Shown here: in pieces, positions 54,935 to 62,519 of the stretch | How the letters are laid out: every line of letters begins with the position of its first letter | Numbering within the stretch: the stretch's first letter is position 1 | Assembly (NCBI RefSeq): GCF_010500815.1 | Contig: NZ_JAAAMG010000027.1 | Span: 1-62,519 of the forward strand | From: Jiella pacifica | Lineage (GTDB): Bacteria; Pseudomonadota; Alphaproteobacteria; Rhizobiales; Rhizobiaceae | Reading direction: 5' to 3' | DNA length: 62,519 nt | Program-made: the position numbers and the translations under genes | The notes under the pieces: model-generated | Told to the model about the DNA's origin: nothing | Database searches by the model: none | The model's input: only the letters and a program-made list of their open reading frames with translations

Positions 54935-56046
54935 TGGGCGGCTTCCTTCACGGTGTTGCCGGGCACGCCGAGGCGCTCGATGGTCTGGAGAAGCTCGTCG
55001 ACGCGGTGGCGGCAGGTGTGGCGGGCGCGGATCGTATCGAGGCCGGCGGCCGCGAGGGACGCTGCGAGATCGGGGTCGTTGAGCACGCGGCGGAGCTGCG
55101 CCCGCATCGCGTCGCCGTCTTCGGCGACCAGATAGTCGGTGCCGGCGCGGAACAGGCCCTCCTCGTCGCGCCACGGCGCCGAAACCAACGGGATGCCGCA
55201 GGCCATCGCCTCGAACGGCCGGATCGTCGGAATCCCCGGCAGCGCCTCGACGTAAGGGCGGCGCGGCACATGCACGGTCACCTTGTGCCGCGCGAAGGCG
55301 GCCGGCACGTCCGCATTGGCGATCCAGCCGTGATAGGCGAGGCCGGCATCGGCCAGCGCCGCCAGCGCCGGCTCGGGATAGCGCACGCCATGGACGCTGC
55401 CGGAGAGCTGCAGATCCTTCACAGGCTCGATCAGGAAGCGGCGGAGTTCCTCGGTGCGCTCGCCATCGCCCCAATTGCCGATCCAGACCAGATCGGCGGT
55501 CTTTTCCGCCTCGATCGGGTGGAACAGCCGGTCGTCGGCGGCCTCGTGCCAGGTGACGACCTGCCGGCCCCAGCCGCGATCCTGATAGCGCCGGCGCAGC
55601 GTCTCGCCGAAGGCGAGGACGCCGTCATAGTCCGCCAGCGCCATTTCGGCGATCGCCTCTTCGTCGGAGACCGCGCGGTGATGGGTATCGTGGAAGAGCA
55701 GCAGGAACCGGCCGCCGTTGCGGCGGACGTCGCCGATCCGCTTGACCAGGGCCGGATCGGTCCATTCGTGCACCACGACGACGTCGGCCCCGTCGAGCGC
55801 CGCCTCGTGGCCGAAGTCTTCGCCATAGGAGCGGCTCGCGAGTTCGGGAAAATCGAGATCGAAGCGATCGACCGCCGCCGGCCCCTGGCTGTCGAGGAGG
55901 TTGGCCCGGCTCCAGCCGTCCTCCGGCTCCAGCGCCAGGGCCTCGTGCCCCCGCGCGACGAGGTCACGCATGACGCCGCGCAGGAAATGCGCATTGCCGT
56001 GGTTCCAGTCGGAGACGAGGGAGTGGGTGTAGAAGATGAAGCGCAT
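54931..56046 (-). CDS. CgeB-like glycosyltransferase 3
   Basis: The 371-residue protein starts 'MRFIFYTHSLVSDWNHGNAHFLRGVMRDLVARGHEALALEPEDGWSRAN' and has the C-terminal donor-binding block 'YVEALPGIPTIRPFEAMACGIPLVSAPWRDEEGLFRAGTDYLVA'. It belongs to the same family as the two genes downstream, but is the most divergent in the central part (HHRAVSDEEAIAEMALADYDGVLAFGETLRRRYQ). It begins 2 bases after the stop of the GT4 gene. Confidence 0.82.
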   Translation of the reverse strand: MRFIFYTHSLVSDWNHGNAHFLRGVMRDLVARGHEALALEPEDGWSRANLLDSQGPAAVDRFDLDFPELASRSYGEDFGHEAALDGADVVVVHEWTDPALVKRIGDVRRNGGRFLLLFHDTHHRAVSDEEAIAEMALADYDGVLAFGETLRRRYQDRGWGRQVVTWHEAADDRLFHPIEAEKTADLVWIGNWGDGERTEELRRFLIEPVKDLQLSGSVHGVRYPEPALAALADAGLAYHGWIANADVPAAFARHKVTVHVPRRPYVEALPGIPTIRPFEAMACGIPLVSAPWRDEEGLFRAGTDYLVAEDGDAMRAQLRRVLNDPDLAASLAAAGLDTIRARHTCRHRVDELLQTIERLGVPGNTVKEAAQ

Positions 56047-56048
56047 GG

Positions 56049-57170
56049 TCACTCGGCGGCCTGTGCCGCACCGAGAGAGAGGCCTGAGCGATCGACCGCG
56101 GCTGTGCGATAGGCGGCGAACAACACGTCCAGCTGGCGAGCCGGGGTGAAGCGCTGCGCTCGCTCCTCGGCCAGCGCACCGAGCAGCGAGCGGGCTGCGG
56201 TGTCGTTGGCGAGGGCCTCGACCTCGCGGGCAAAGGCCGCGGGATCGCGCGGATCGGCAAAGCGGGCCGCCCCGCCCCACAGCTCGCGATAAGTGGCGTT
56301 GTCGGCAAGAACCAGCGCCGCGCCGGCGGTCGCGGCCTCGAGGACGGCAAGACCGAAAGGCTCGTAGAGCGAGGGGGAGACGAAGATGCCGGCCGCTGCC
56401 ATCAGCGCCTTCGTCTCGGCGAAGGGCCGTTCGCCAAGCGCCGCGGCGTGGGCGAAGGCGAAACTCTGGCCGTTGTCGCCGCGGCAAGCGCCAGCCGCCT
56501 TCACCGGCCAGGAAATTTCCACTGCCACCGCGTCGAGCAGCGCCGCGTTCTTGCTCTCGTCCCACCAGCGCGCGGCGGCGAACACGAAGGGCTGCTTCGG
56601 CGAGCGCCGCTTCTGAGCCGGCGGCGTGATCGCATTCGGCACCGTCCGCACCGGCCTGGTGCTCGCATAGGCCGCGCCGAGCGCCGCCGCATGGGCCCTC
56701 GACGGCGCAATCACGGCGTCGGCGCGGGCAAAGCCGGCCTCGTTCAGATCGCGCTGCCAAGTCCATTCGGATGGCAGCGGCTCACCCCGCATCGCCGCCC
56801 ACCATGTCACGACGCAGGAATGCGAGACGACGACCACCGGCCTGGCCGTCTCCATTCCGGCCGCCTGGGACGGCAGGTTGAGATGCAGGAGGTCGGCGCC
56901 GGTCTCGTCCGCGAGGGCGACGAGGCGCGAAGGTACACCGTCCAGCGCCTCCGGCCCGTCGGCCATCCAGTCGAGCGGCAGGTCAAGCGCCACGAGCCGC
57001 GTCGCCTTCAGCGCCTCCACCTCCCGGCGCTTGTCCTCCGAGGGAGCAGGCCCGAGACAGGCGAGCACCACCTCGATGCCGGCCTCGTTCAGGGACCCGG
57101 CGAGGTCGACGGAGTAGCGCCACACGCCGCCGACGGCATCTGTGGTCATCATAACGCGGTTCGGGATCAT
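56049..57170 (-). CDS. GT4-type glycosyltransferase
   Basis: The 373-residue protein has the GT-B start 'VMMTTDAVGGVWRYSVDLAGSLNEAGIEVVLACLG' and the GT4 donor site 'AAAGIFVSPSLYEPFGLAVLEAATAGAALVLADNATYRELWGGAARF' with the EPFGLAVLE motif that holds the catalytic Glu. It differs from the three CgeB-like copies and belongs to the large GT4 family. It is the first glycosyltransferase of the array and begins 103 bases after the hydrolase-epimerase gene. Confidence 0.84.
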   Translation of the reverse strand: MIPNRVMMTTDAVGGVWRYSVDLAGSLNEAGIEVVLACLGPAPSEDKRREVEALKATRLVALDLPLDWMADGPEALDGVPSRLVALADETGADLLHLNLPSQAAGMETARPVVVVSHSCVVTWWAAMRGEPLPSEWTWQRDLNEAGFARADAVIAPSRAHAAALGAAYASTRPVRTVPNAITPPAQKRRSPKQPFVFAAARWWDESKNAALLDAVAVEISWPVKAAGACRGDNGQSFAFAHAAALGERPFAETKALMAAAGIFVSPSLYEPFGLAVLEAATAGAALVLADNATYRELWGGAARFADPRDPAAFAREVEALANDTAARSLLGALAEERAQRFTPARQLDVLFAAYRTAAVDRSGLSLGAAQAAE

Positions 57171-57273
57171 CGGAGCACCTCCAGTACGCGAGGAACCAGG
57201 TCAGGCGGGCAAGGAGTGGCAGCTCGCAGGCAACGCGGGACGGGCCCGAACGGCGCCCGGGAGCTGCCGCCGT

Positions 57274-59319
57274 TCATGCCCGCAGCCTTTCGAGCAGCGG
57301 CTGCGCCGTTCCCTCGAATGCACCGGCTGCCGGCCCGTTCCAGGTGGAGAGCCAGCCATTCAAATCGCGCACGCCGTCGCGCCAGCCGGTCTTCGCCCGC
57401 CAGCCGGTGGCCTCGGACAGCTTGCGGGTATCGGCGACGAAGTAGCCCTGGTCGCCCTGGCGCGTCTCGGCATGGCGGATCGCCACCTCGTGGCCGAGCA
57501 TCTCGCCGATCTCGCGCAGGAGGACACGCAGGCTGACGGCATTGGCCAGCCCGCCGCCGAGATTGAAGGCCTGGCCTTTGACCGCGTCGATGTTCGACAG
57601 CAGCGTCCGATAGGCGGCGACGGCGTCGGCGACATGCAGGATGTCGCGCACCTGCTTGCCGTCGCCATAGATGACGATCTCCTCGCCATTGAGCGCCCGG
57701 ATCAGGAAATGCGCGACCCAGCCCTGGTCCTCCGTGCCGAACTGGCGCGGGCCGTAGATGCAGCTCATCCTGAGGACCGCCGTCGGCAGGCCGTAGGACT
57801 TGCCGTAGTCGAGGACATACTGGTCGGCGACGCCCTTGGAGCAGCCATAGGGGGTGCAGAAATCGAGGTTCCGGGTTTCGCCGACGCCGTGGGCGGCGAT
57901 CTCGTTGTCGCTCGGCACGTAGCGGTCGCCGCTGTCGACCAGCGCAAGGTCGGCGAGATTGCCGTAGACCTTATTGGTCGAGGCGAAGATCACCGGCGTC
58001 TTACGGCCGGAGCGGCGCACCGCCTCCAGGACGTTCAGCGTACCACGGGCGTTGACCTCGAAATCCTCCACCGGCGCGTCGAGGCTGGTGGTGACGGCCA
58101 CCTGCGCGGCCAGATGGAACACTGCCTCGGCGTCCCGCACCACGTCATGCAGCGCCATGGCATCGCGAAGATCGACGGGGATCCAGCCGGCCCGCTCGCC
58201 ATGACGCTCCTTCAGCCAGTCGAGGTTGGTCTCGACGCCGGGGCGGGACAGATTGTCGAGGAGGAGGACGTCGCGGCCTTCCGCCAGAAAGCTCTCAGCG
58301 AGATTGCAGCCGATGAAGCCCGCCCCGCCGGTGATGACGATAGGCTTTGCCTCGCGGGCGACATGCGGTGCCGCCAGGGCCAAGGTCGAGGCGACGGCCT
58401 CTGGCCCGCCCTTGGCCAGGAGGCGGGCGAGCAGCTTGTCGCGGCCGTCCTGGTCGACGACCCCCATATGATAGTGCCGGTCATCAAAGCGCAGCCCTTC
58501 CTGCACCGCGACCGTATCGGCGATGTCCTGCCAGCCATACCAGTAGAGCCGGTCGGCAGAGGCGTTCAAGGCATCAAGGAAACTCTGCGCCTGCGCCGCT
58601 TCGTCGTGGCGCCAGGTGGAATAGCCGGCCTCGGTGATCCAGATCTCGGCGTTCGGGTTATAGTCGGCGAGGATCTCGCGCATCTGCCGGGTGAGGTTCT
58701 CCCAGCCGCCCCAGGTGCCGACCTCGCTGTCCCAGGTGCCCGGAAAGCCGTGCAACCCGACCGCCGACATCACGCCAAGGACGCCGCGCTCGCCCATCAG
58801 CCGCAGCCAGTGGGCATCGAAGGGCGACGGGCCACCAAGCACCGTCCTGAAGCCGCGCTCGCGGGCCCAGTAGCCGGCGGCGCCGACCATCTCGCAGAAC
58901 AGCTGCCAGTCGGCATCCTCCCGCCAGTCCCAGTCGAGGAGGTTGTTCGGCTCGTTCCACAGCTCGACGGCTTCGAAATGCTCGCCGTAGCGGGTCAGGA
59001 CATGGTCGACGAAATCGGCATAGTCCTGCAGCCGGTGCGGCGCGCCGGCCGAGGTGCCGGTGCGCGAGATCGACGGCGGGGTGTAGTGGATGCAGGGCAG
59101 GAGTTCGAAGCGCTTGCCGATCTCGGGCAGCAGCCAGTCGTACCACTCCCGCCCCCCTTCCCCGTGATACTCGGCCCAGGACAGGTGGGTGCGCACGTGG
59201 CGCGTGCCGACCCGCTCCATGCCGTCCAGCGCCGCCCTCGTGCGCTTGTATTCTCCCGGCCGGAACCACTCCGCGAAACCGAAAGCCTGTGTCTTCGTGT
59301 CCGTTGCCGGCTTCGTCAT
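57274..59319 (-). CDS. Fusion of a clan GH-A glycoside hydrolase and a Tyv-like NAD epimerase
   Basis: The 681-residue chain has two domains. Residues about 10-320 are a (beta/alpha)8 hydrolase of the GH5/GH39 type with the acid-base Glu123 in 'VELWNEPNN' and the likely nucleophile Glu230 in 'EIWITEAGYS'. Residues about 326-660 are an extended SDR: GGAGFIG (331-337), 'STNKVYGNLADLAL', 'LDFCTPYGCSKGVADQYVLDYGKSYGLPTAVLRMSCIYGPRQFGTEDQGW', the pattern of CDP-paratose 2-epimerases. No signal peptide is seen, so the hydrolase is cytosolic. The ATG overlaps the stop of the upstream epimerase by 4 bp. The link suggests trimming and remodelling of a sugar in one enzyme. Confidence 0.82.
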   Translation of the reverse strand: MTKPATDTKTQAFGFAEWFRPGEYKRTRAALDGMERVGTRHVRTHLSWAEYHGEGGREWYDWLLPEIGKRFELLPCIHYTPPSISRTGTSAGAPHRLQDYADFVDHVLTRYGEHFEAVELWNEPNNLLDWDWREDADWQLFCEMVGAAGYWARERGFRTVLGGPSPFDAHWLRLMGERGVLGVMSAVGLHGFPGTWDSEVGTWGGWENLTRQMREILADYNPNAEIWITEAGYSTWRHDEAAQAQSFLDALNASADRLYWYGWQDIADTVAVQEGLRFDDRHYHMGVVDQDGRDKLLARLLAKGGPEAVASTLALAAPHVAREAKPIVITGGAGFIGCNLAESFLAEGRDVLLLDNLSRPGVETNLDWLKERHGERAGWIPVDLRDAMALHDVVRDAEAVFHLAAQVAVTTSLDAPVEDFEVNARGTLNVLEAVRRSGRKTPVIFASTNKVYGNLADLALVDSGDRYVPSDNEIAAHGVGETRNLDFCTPYGCSKGVADQYVLDYGKSYGLPTAVLRMSCIYGPRQFGTEDQGWVAHFLIRALNGEEIVIYGDGKQVRDILHVADAVAAYRTLLSNIDAVKGQAFNLGGGLANAVSLRVLLREIGEMLGHEVAIRHAETRQGDQGYFVADTRKLSEATGWRAKTGWRDGVRDLNGWLSTWNGPAAGAFEGTAQPLLERLRA

Positions 59320-60419
59320 GCGACGAGGCCCCGGGCTTCCAGATGCCGGCGCATTTCCTCGTTGCGATCGGTCACGGCCTGGGAGGCCACCCACTCGGCG
59401 AGTTCTCCAAGCGAATCCTCGAGGCTCCGCTGCGGCTCGAAGCCGAGAAGCCGGCGCGCCTTGGAGATGTCGGAGAAGCAGTTGCGGATGTCGCCGGTGC
59501 GGGACTTTCCGGTGATCTCGGGCCGGATGTCGCTGCCCATCGCCTCGGCGACCTTCTCGGCCACTTCGGTGACGGAATAGGATCGTCCGCTGCCGACATT
59601 GATGGTCTGCCCGACGGCCTCCGGCTTCTCCAGCGCCAGACGGAAGGCCCGCGCGACGTCGTTCACATGGACGAAGTCGCGACGCTGCCGGCCGTCCTCG
59701 AAGATCGTCGGCGCCTGACCGCTGGCGATGCGCGAGGAGAAGTTGGCGAGAACGCCTGTATAGGGGTTGGACAGCGCCTGCCCCGGCCCGAACACGTTGA
59801 ACAGGCGCAGCGCCACGGCATCGGTCCTGTAGGCGTTGCCGAAGATCAGCACCGCCTGTTCCTGGGCGTATTTCGTCAGCGCGTAGATCGAGGCGAGATC
59901 CGTCGGCTTGGTCTCGTCGGTCGCGACCGGCTCCAGCGTCTCGCCGTCGTCCGACAGGATCTCGAAGCGCCCCGCCTTGATCGCCTCGGGGCGGCGCCGG
60001 GCATCGTCGACGATGCGGCCGTCCGGCGTCCGGTAGCGGCCCTCGCCATAGACGCTCATCGAGGATGCGACGACGATCCGCTCCACCGGCTGGTCGATGA
60101 GTTCCTGCAGGAGCACCGCCGTGCCGACGTCGTTGGCGCTGACATAGCGCTCGATCTCGTACATGCTCTGGCCGACGCCGACCTCGGCCGCGAGATGGAC
60201 GACGCCGTCCACACCTGCGAGCGCCGCTCGTACCGCATCGCCATCGCGCACGTCGCCTCGGTGGATTTCGGCATCCCCCACGTCGATGTCCGAGCCGCCG
60301 CCATGCACCTGGTCGATCAACGCATCCAGAACCCGGACCTGATGGCCATGATCGAGAAGCTCGCGGCAGACCTGGCGTCCGATGAAGCCGGCGCCTCCGG
60401 TCACGAAATAGCGGGACAA
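59316..60419 (-). CDS. NAD-dependent epimerase/dehydratase (UDP-glucose 4-epimerase-like)
   Basis: The 367-residue extended SDR has GGAGFIG (residues about 8-14), 'VVHLAAEVGVGQSMYEIERYVSANDVGTAVLLQELI', 'VASSMSVYGEGRYR' and the catalytic 'YALTKYAQEQAVL', then 'LRLFNVFGPGQALSNPYTGVLANFSSRIASGQAP'. This resembles nucleotide-sugar 4-epimerases. The start is a TTG with AGGAGG five bases upstream. It is translationally coupled to the hydrolase-epimerase gene. The donor sugar is unknown. Confidence 0.84.
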   Translation of the reverse strand: MSRYFVTGGAGFIGRQVCRELLDHGHQVRVLDALIDQVHGGGSDIDVGDAEIHRGDVRDGDAVRAALAGVDGVVHLAAEVGVGQSMYEIERYVSANDVGTAVLLQELIDQPVERIVVASSMSVYGEGRYRTPDGRIVDDARRRPEAIKAGRFEILSDDGETLEPVATDETKPTDLASIYALTKYAQEQAVLIFGNAYRTDAVALRLFNVFGPGQALSNPYTGVLANFSSRIASGQAPTIFEDGRQRRDFVHVNDVARAFRLALEKPEAVGQTINVGSGRSYSVTEVAEKVAEAMGSDIRPEITGKSRTGDIRNCFSDISKARRLLGFEPQRSLEDSLGELAEWVASQAVTDRNEEMRRHLEARGLVA

Positions 60420-60815
60420 ACAGACCTCCTAGTCGTCATGCTGGGCAATGAGAAATCGCGGAATGGATGGAACCGACCGCAGCGCTCGAGCGGCCGACCG
60501 CCCCGATGCCGTACCGCCGCCCCGCTGCGGCAGAGGCCTCCTCGCCCATGGCGGGGCCCTTGCTGCCGTGGTCGATGGAGCAGTCGCAAGGCACGTCGAT
60601 GAAATCCCGCTCGCACGATCTGGCTGCAGACGAAGCCTGCAGACGAAAGATGAGGATGGCCAACGCCGCCGCGGATCGGGCGCTCGTTAGTAACGATGCT
60701 TCTTCATCTGGGCGCGTTACGTTTGCGGGACAGAGGCGCGGCGCAACGATTTCTTTAGCGGACTACGAACAGCAGCAGCTGCTGTATGCGGTCCAGCGGC
60801 TTGCGCCCGGCGACA
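60420..60815. other. Gap between the dehydrogenase and epimerase genes
   Basis: These 396 bases hold the ribosome binding site of the epimerase (AGGAGG at about 60425-60430) and probably the promoter of the glycan cluster, since the MDR gene upstream is separated by this gap. The stretch around 60680-60770 is less GC-rich and contains 'TTAGTAACGATG', but no clear -35/-10 pair. No gene in either strand is supported. Confidence 0.4.
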
Positions 60816-61796
60816 TCAGAACGTCACCAGCGCCTTCATGAAGCCGTCCGGCCGGTCCCGGGTCATGTTCAGTGCGTCGCCCAACTGCTCCAGCGCGAAG
60901 CGGTGGGTGTAAAGCGGGGCGGGATCGAGCCGGCCGTCCGCCACCGCCGCGACGGCGTCTCGGATGCCTTGGATGTAGATCGCCGGGTCGCGCTCATGGG
61001 CGTTGATCACGTCGAGGCCCCGCCAGTTCCACAGCTGCATGTTGACCTGCCGCGCCCCGTCCTGATGGTAGCCGGCAACGATCAGCGTGCCGCGTTCGCG
61101 GGTGAGCTCGGCGGCGAGGTCGAGCGGCCACTGCCTGCCGACGGCCTCGATGACGCGGTCGCAGAAGCTGCCGCCGGTCAGCGCCCGCACCTGTTCGATG
61201 ATCTGCCAGTGGTCCTCCATGGCGATCGTCTCCGCCGCGCCCATGTCCTTCGCGACCTCCAGCGAAAAGGGCCTGCGGGAAATGGCGATGACGCGGGCGC
61301 CGGCCTGTGTGGCGAGGCGCGCCAGGATCGCGCCGAGAAAGCCGATGCCGATGATCGCGACGGTCTCGCCGGCCCGGATCCCGGAGCGGCGGAAGATGTT
61401 CATGGCGCAGCCGATCGGCTCGCCCGGAAACGGCGTATCGGCCAGCGCATCGGGCAGCTTCACGACGTTTTCGGCGGGGCCGACATCGTATTCGCCGTAG
61501 CTTTTGTAGAACAACGCGGCGACGCGGTCGCCCACCTCGACGCCGTCCACACCTTCGCCGAGCGCGTCGACCACGCCCCAGCCCTCATGGCCGAGGCCGC
61601 CCGCCTCGGTCGGAAACTCCATCCATTCCGGCCCTGCCCAGGGGGTGAGGTTCGACGCGCAGACGCCGCATCCTTCGAGCCTGACGCGGACCTCGCCCGG
61701 CCCAGCAATGGGCCGGGCGACCACCTCGACGTTGAGTTCGCCGGGTCCCGTCACCACCGCTGCTCGCATCGTCCGATTCTCTGTTCCCGCAGTCAC
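60816..61796 (-). CDS. Zinc-type alcohol dehydrogenase-like MDR oxidoreductase
   Basis: The 326-residue MDR protein has 'CGVCASNLTPWAG' and 'GGLGHEGWGVVDALGEGVDGVEVGDRVAAL' for the catalytic zinc site (Cys46, His and Glu) and the cofactor loop 'VAIIGIGFLGAILARLATQAGARVIAISR'. The four-Cys structural zinc loop is absent. The GTG at 61794-61796, with AGAGGG upstream, is chosen; an ATG nine codons later is possible. In this cluster it may oxidise a sugar alcohol or inositol-like compound. It lies upstream of, and on the same strand as, the epimerase and glycosyltransferase genes. Confidence 0.8.
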   Translation of the reverse strand: MTAGTENRTMRAAVVTGPGELNVEVVARPIAGPGEVRVRLEGCGVCASNLTPWAGPEWMEFPTEAGGLGHEGWGVVDALGEGVDGVEVGDRVAALFYKSYGEYDVGPAENVVKLPDALADTPFPGEPIGCAMNIFRRSGIRAGETVAIIGIGFLGAILARLATQAGARVIAISRRPFSLEVAKDMGAAETIAMEDHWQIIEQVRALTGGSFCDRVIEAVGRQWPLDLAAELTRERGTLIVAGYHQDGARQVNMQLWNWRGLDVINAHERDPAIYIQGIRDAVAAVADGRLDPAPLYTHRFALEQLGDALNMTRDRPDGFMKALVTF

Positions 61797-62149
61797 GGTC
61801 AGTTACCCTCTGCACGTGTTCCATTCATTCTGCGGCGAACGCCCCGCCGCTTCTCCCAGGAGGCGTGTCCATCGCCAGCAAGCATCTGGCGTATAGGCAT
61901 CGGATGAACAGGCAATATCGCCTGTGATCGGGAGGGTTTTCGTAATGTGTCAAACGTGTGTGGACGCCCCGTTTGATGCAAGCAGATTTTTCGAGTTCGG
62001 ACATGTGGTCAGGTGCTATCGTGTGTTCGGCTGTGAATCGGCGCCGGGGTCCGACGCCGATCGGCGTGGGGTCACACTGGTAAGCGTTTGAAATAGCAGC
62101 GGAGCGTACCATGAAGCAGGGTCATAGCGCCGCGCCGAACCACACGCTG
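61797..62149. other. Control region of the MDR gene with a 14-bp palindrome
   Basis: No gene is supported in these 353 bases. They contain the upstream region of the MDR dehydrogenase and, at 62054-62067, the perfect palindrome ACGCCGATCGGCGT, a possible operator. The region upstream of the dehydrogenase is less GC-rich (about 61900-62040), as expected for promoter DNA, but no reliable promoter motif was found. Confidence 0.4.
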
Positions 62150-62230
62150 ATCGTGAGCGCCGATTTCATTCCATTGTGAGCGCTGATTTCAGGCGATCGT
62201 GAGCACGCAATTGGCGCGATCATGAGCGGG
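62150..62230 (+). repeat. Four tandem repeats with a 23-bp period, IS21-type element end
   Basis: GTGAGC or ATGAGC occurs at 62153, 62176, 62199 and 62222, each exactly 23 bases from the last, with conserved flanks (GATCGTGAGCGCCGATTTCA, ATTGTGAGCGCTGATTTCA, GATCGTGAGCACGCAATTGG, GATCATGAGCGGGG). IS21-family elements have such multiple terminal repeats as transposase binding sites. No istA or istB gene follows, so this is an element end left behind or the edge of one that has been deleted. Confidence 0.6.
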
Positions 62231-62261
62231 GTTCAGCGAGGCTGAGGCAAAAAGCGTCGGC

Positions 62262-62435
62262 TTGGCAGCACGGCAGCATCAGGCACTACTGGTGATCGAG
62301 GGGTATGGCAGGGGTCAACCCATTACGGTGGGCAGTCTGGCTGATCGCCTGCGGATTCGCCACCATAGCGCCGGTGAACTGGACAATCGTCTGTCTCCCG
62401 TGAAGAATTTCGAAGCCACTGAAATGGCTGACTGA
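62262..62435 (+). pseudogene. Fragment of a MarR-family regulator
   Basis: From about 62262 to 62396 the frame reads like the core winged helix of MarR proteins: 'LAARQHQALLVIEGYGRGQPITVGSLADRLRIRHHSAGELDNRL', with the typical 'QHQALL.I.G...R...TVG.LA.RL..RHHSA..L.DRL' pattern. After that it changes to unrelated sequence and stops at 62433-62435. The dimerisation parts on both sides are missing. It directly follows the IS21-type repeats, so the element may have cut it. Confidence 0.65.
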
Positions 62436-62519
62436 TCGGCATGTGCAAAGATTTGACTTTCGCCGGTTTCAGCCGTGTGTGGCCGCAGAAACTTGCAAAT
62501 TGCGTTGCTGCGGCGGGCG
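62436..62519. other. Right edge of the window, nothing recognised
   Basis: I see no gene, repeat or signal in the last 84 bases. Confidence 0.3.

Noticed and set aside
57142-59580. An 812-codon open frame on the plus strand opposite the hydrolase-epimerase gene
   Set aside because: It is the antisense of a well-supported gene, a usual result of high GC, and shows no motifs.

Overview
This 62.5 kb window is GC-rich. Its families (two Liv-type, one Rbs-type, one TctCBA and one TRAP transporter, paired BKACE enzymes, a CgeB-like glycosyltransferase cluster and a RIME-like intergenic palindrome) point to an alphaproteobacterium of the order Hyphomicrobiales (Rhizobiales). This is inference; there is no rRNA or other taxonomic marker. 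No tRNA, rRNA, CRISPR array or origin was recognised.

Layout. (1) 1-4.0 kb is scrap DNA from mobile elements: an IS481-like end inserted in a membrane sensor gene, a frameshifted ISL3-type transposase cut by an IS2-group IS3 element, which is itself fused to the 3' part of a conjugative relaxase of the RlxS/DUF3363 type. (2) 4.0-14.2 kb is a catabolic island: a minus-strand operon (ABC importer livJFMGH-like, bicupin, SDR) and a plus-strand operon (HpcH-type aldolase, DUF6282-type hydrolase, BKACE). Between them sits an IclR-type regulator. Both operons have a TTGACA promoter followed by a TGTTCTGAA-type palindrome, so one regulator probably controls both. (3) 14.4-18.2 kb holds a decayed LysR gene, selO and an AraC-type regulator. 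(4) 18.3-25.5 kb is a second operon: Rbs-type ABC importer with two permease domains in one chain, cupin, carnitine-dehydrogenase-like enzyme and a second BKACE; an AraC-type direct repeat lies upstream. (5) 25.6-35.6 kb has a secreted tannase/feruloyl-esterase-type hydrolase, a GAF/PucR-type regulator and a second Liv-type importer with an SDR. The two ATPases of that importer have substitutions that fall in the same composite nucleotide site. (6) 35.6-47.8 kb has a tctBAC - CoA-transferase - hydrolase operon divergent from a LysR gene, followed by a TRAP transporter, a multifunctional-enzyme-type SDR, a thiolase and a MaoC-type hydratase with an in-frame TGA. Together these read as uptake, CoA activation and beta-oxidation of an organic acid.

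(7) 47.8-50.5 kb is a wrecked zinc-homeostasis locus: a truncated CobW/COG0523 GTPase and an AztD-ZinT fusion whose 5' end is lost at an inactive IS3-family element. (8) 50.6-61.8 kb is a minus-strand carbohydrate cluster: methyltransferase, UDP-glucuronate-decarboxylase-like enzyme, three tandem CgeB-like glycosyltransferases, a GT4 glycosyltransferase, a glycoside hydrolase fused to a Tyv-like epimerase, another epimerase and an MDR dehydrogenase. Most genes overlap by 4 bp. (9) The right edge carries an IS21-type array of four repeats with a 23-bp period and a MarR fragment.

The most promising poorly described systems are the two BKACE-centred beta-keto-acid modules and the glycan cluster with the hydrolase-epimerase fusion.
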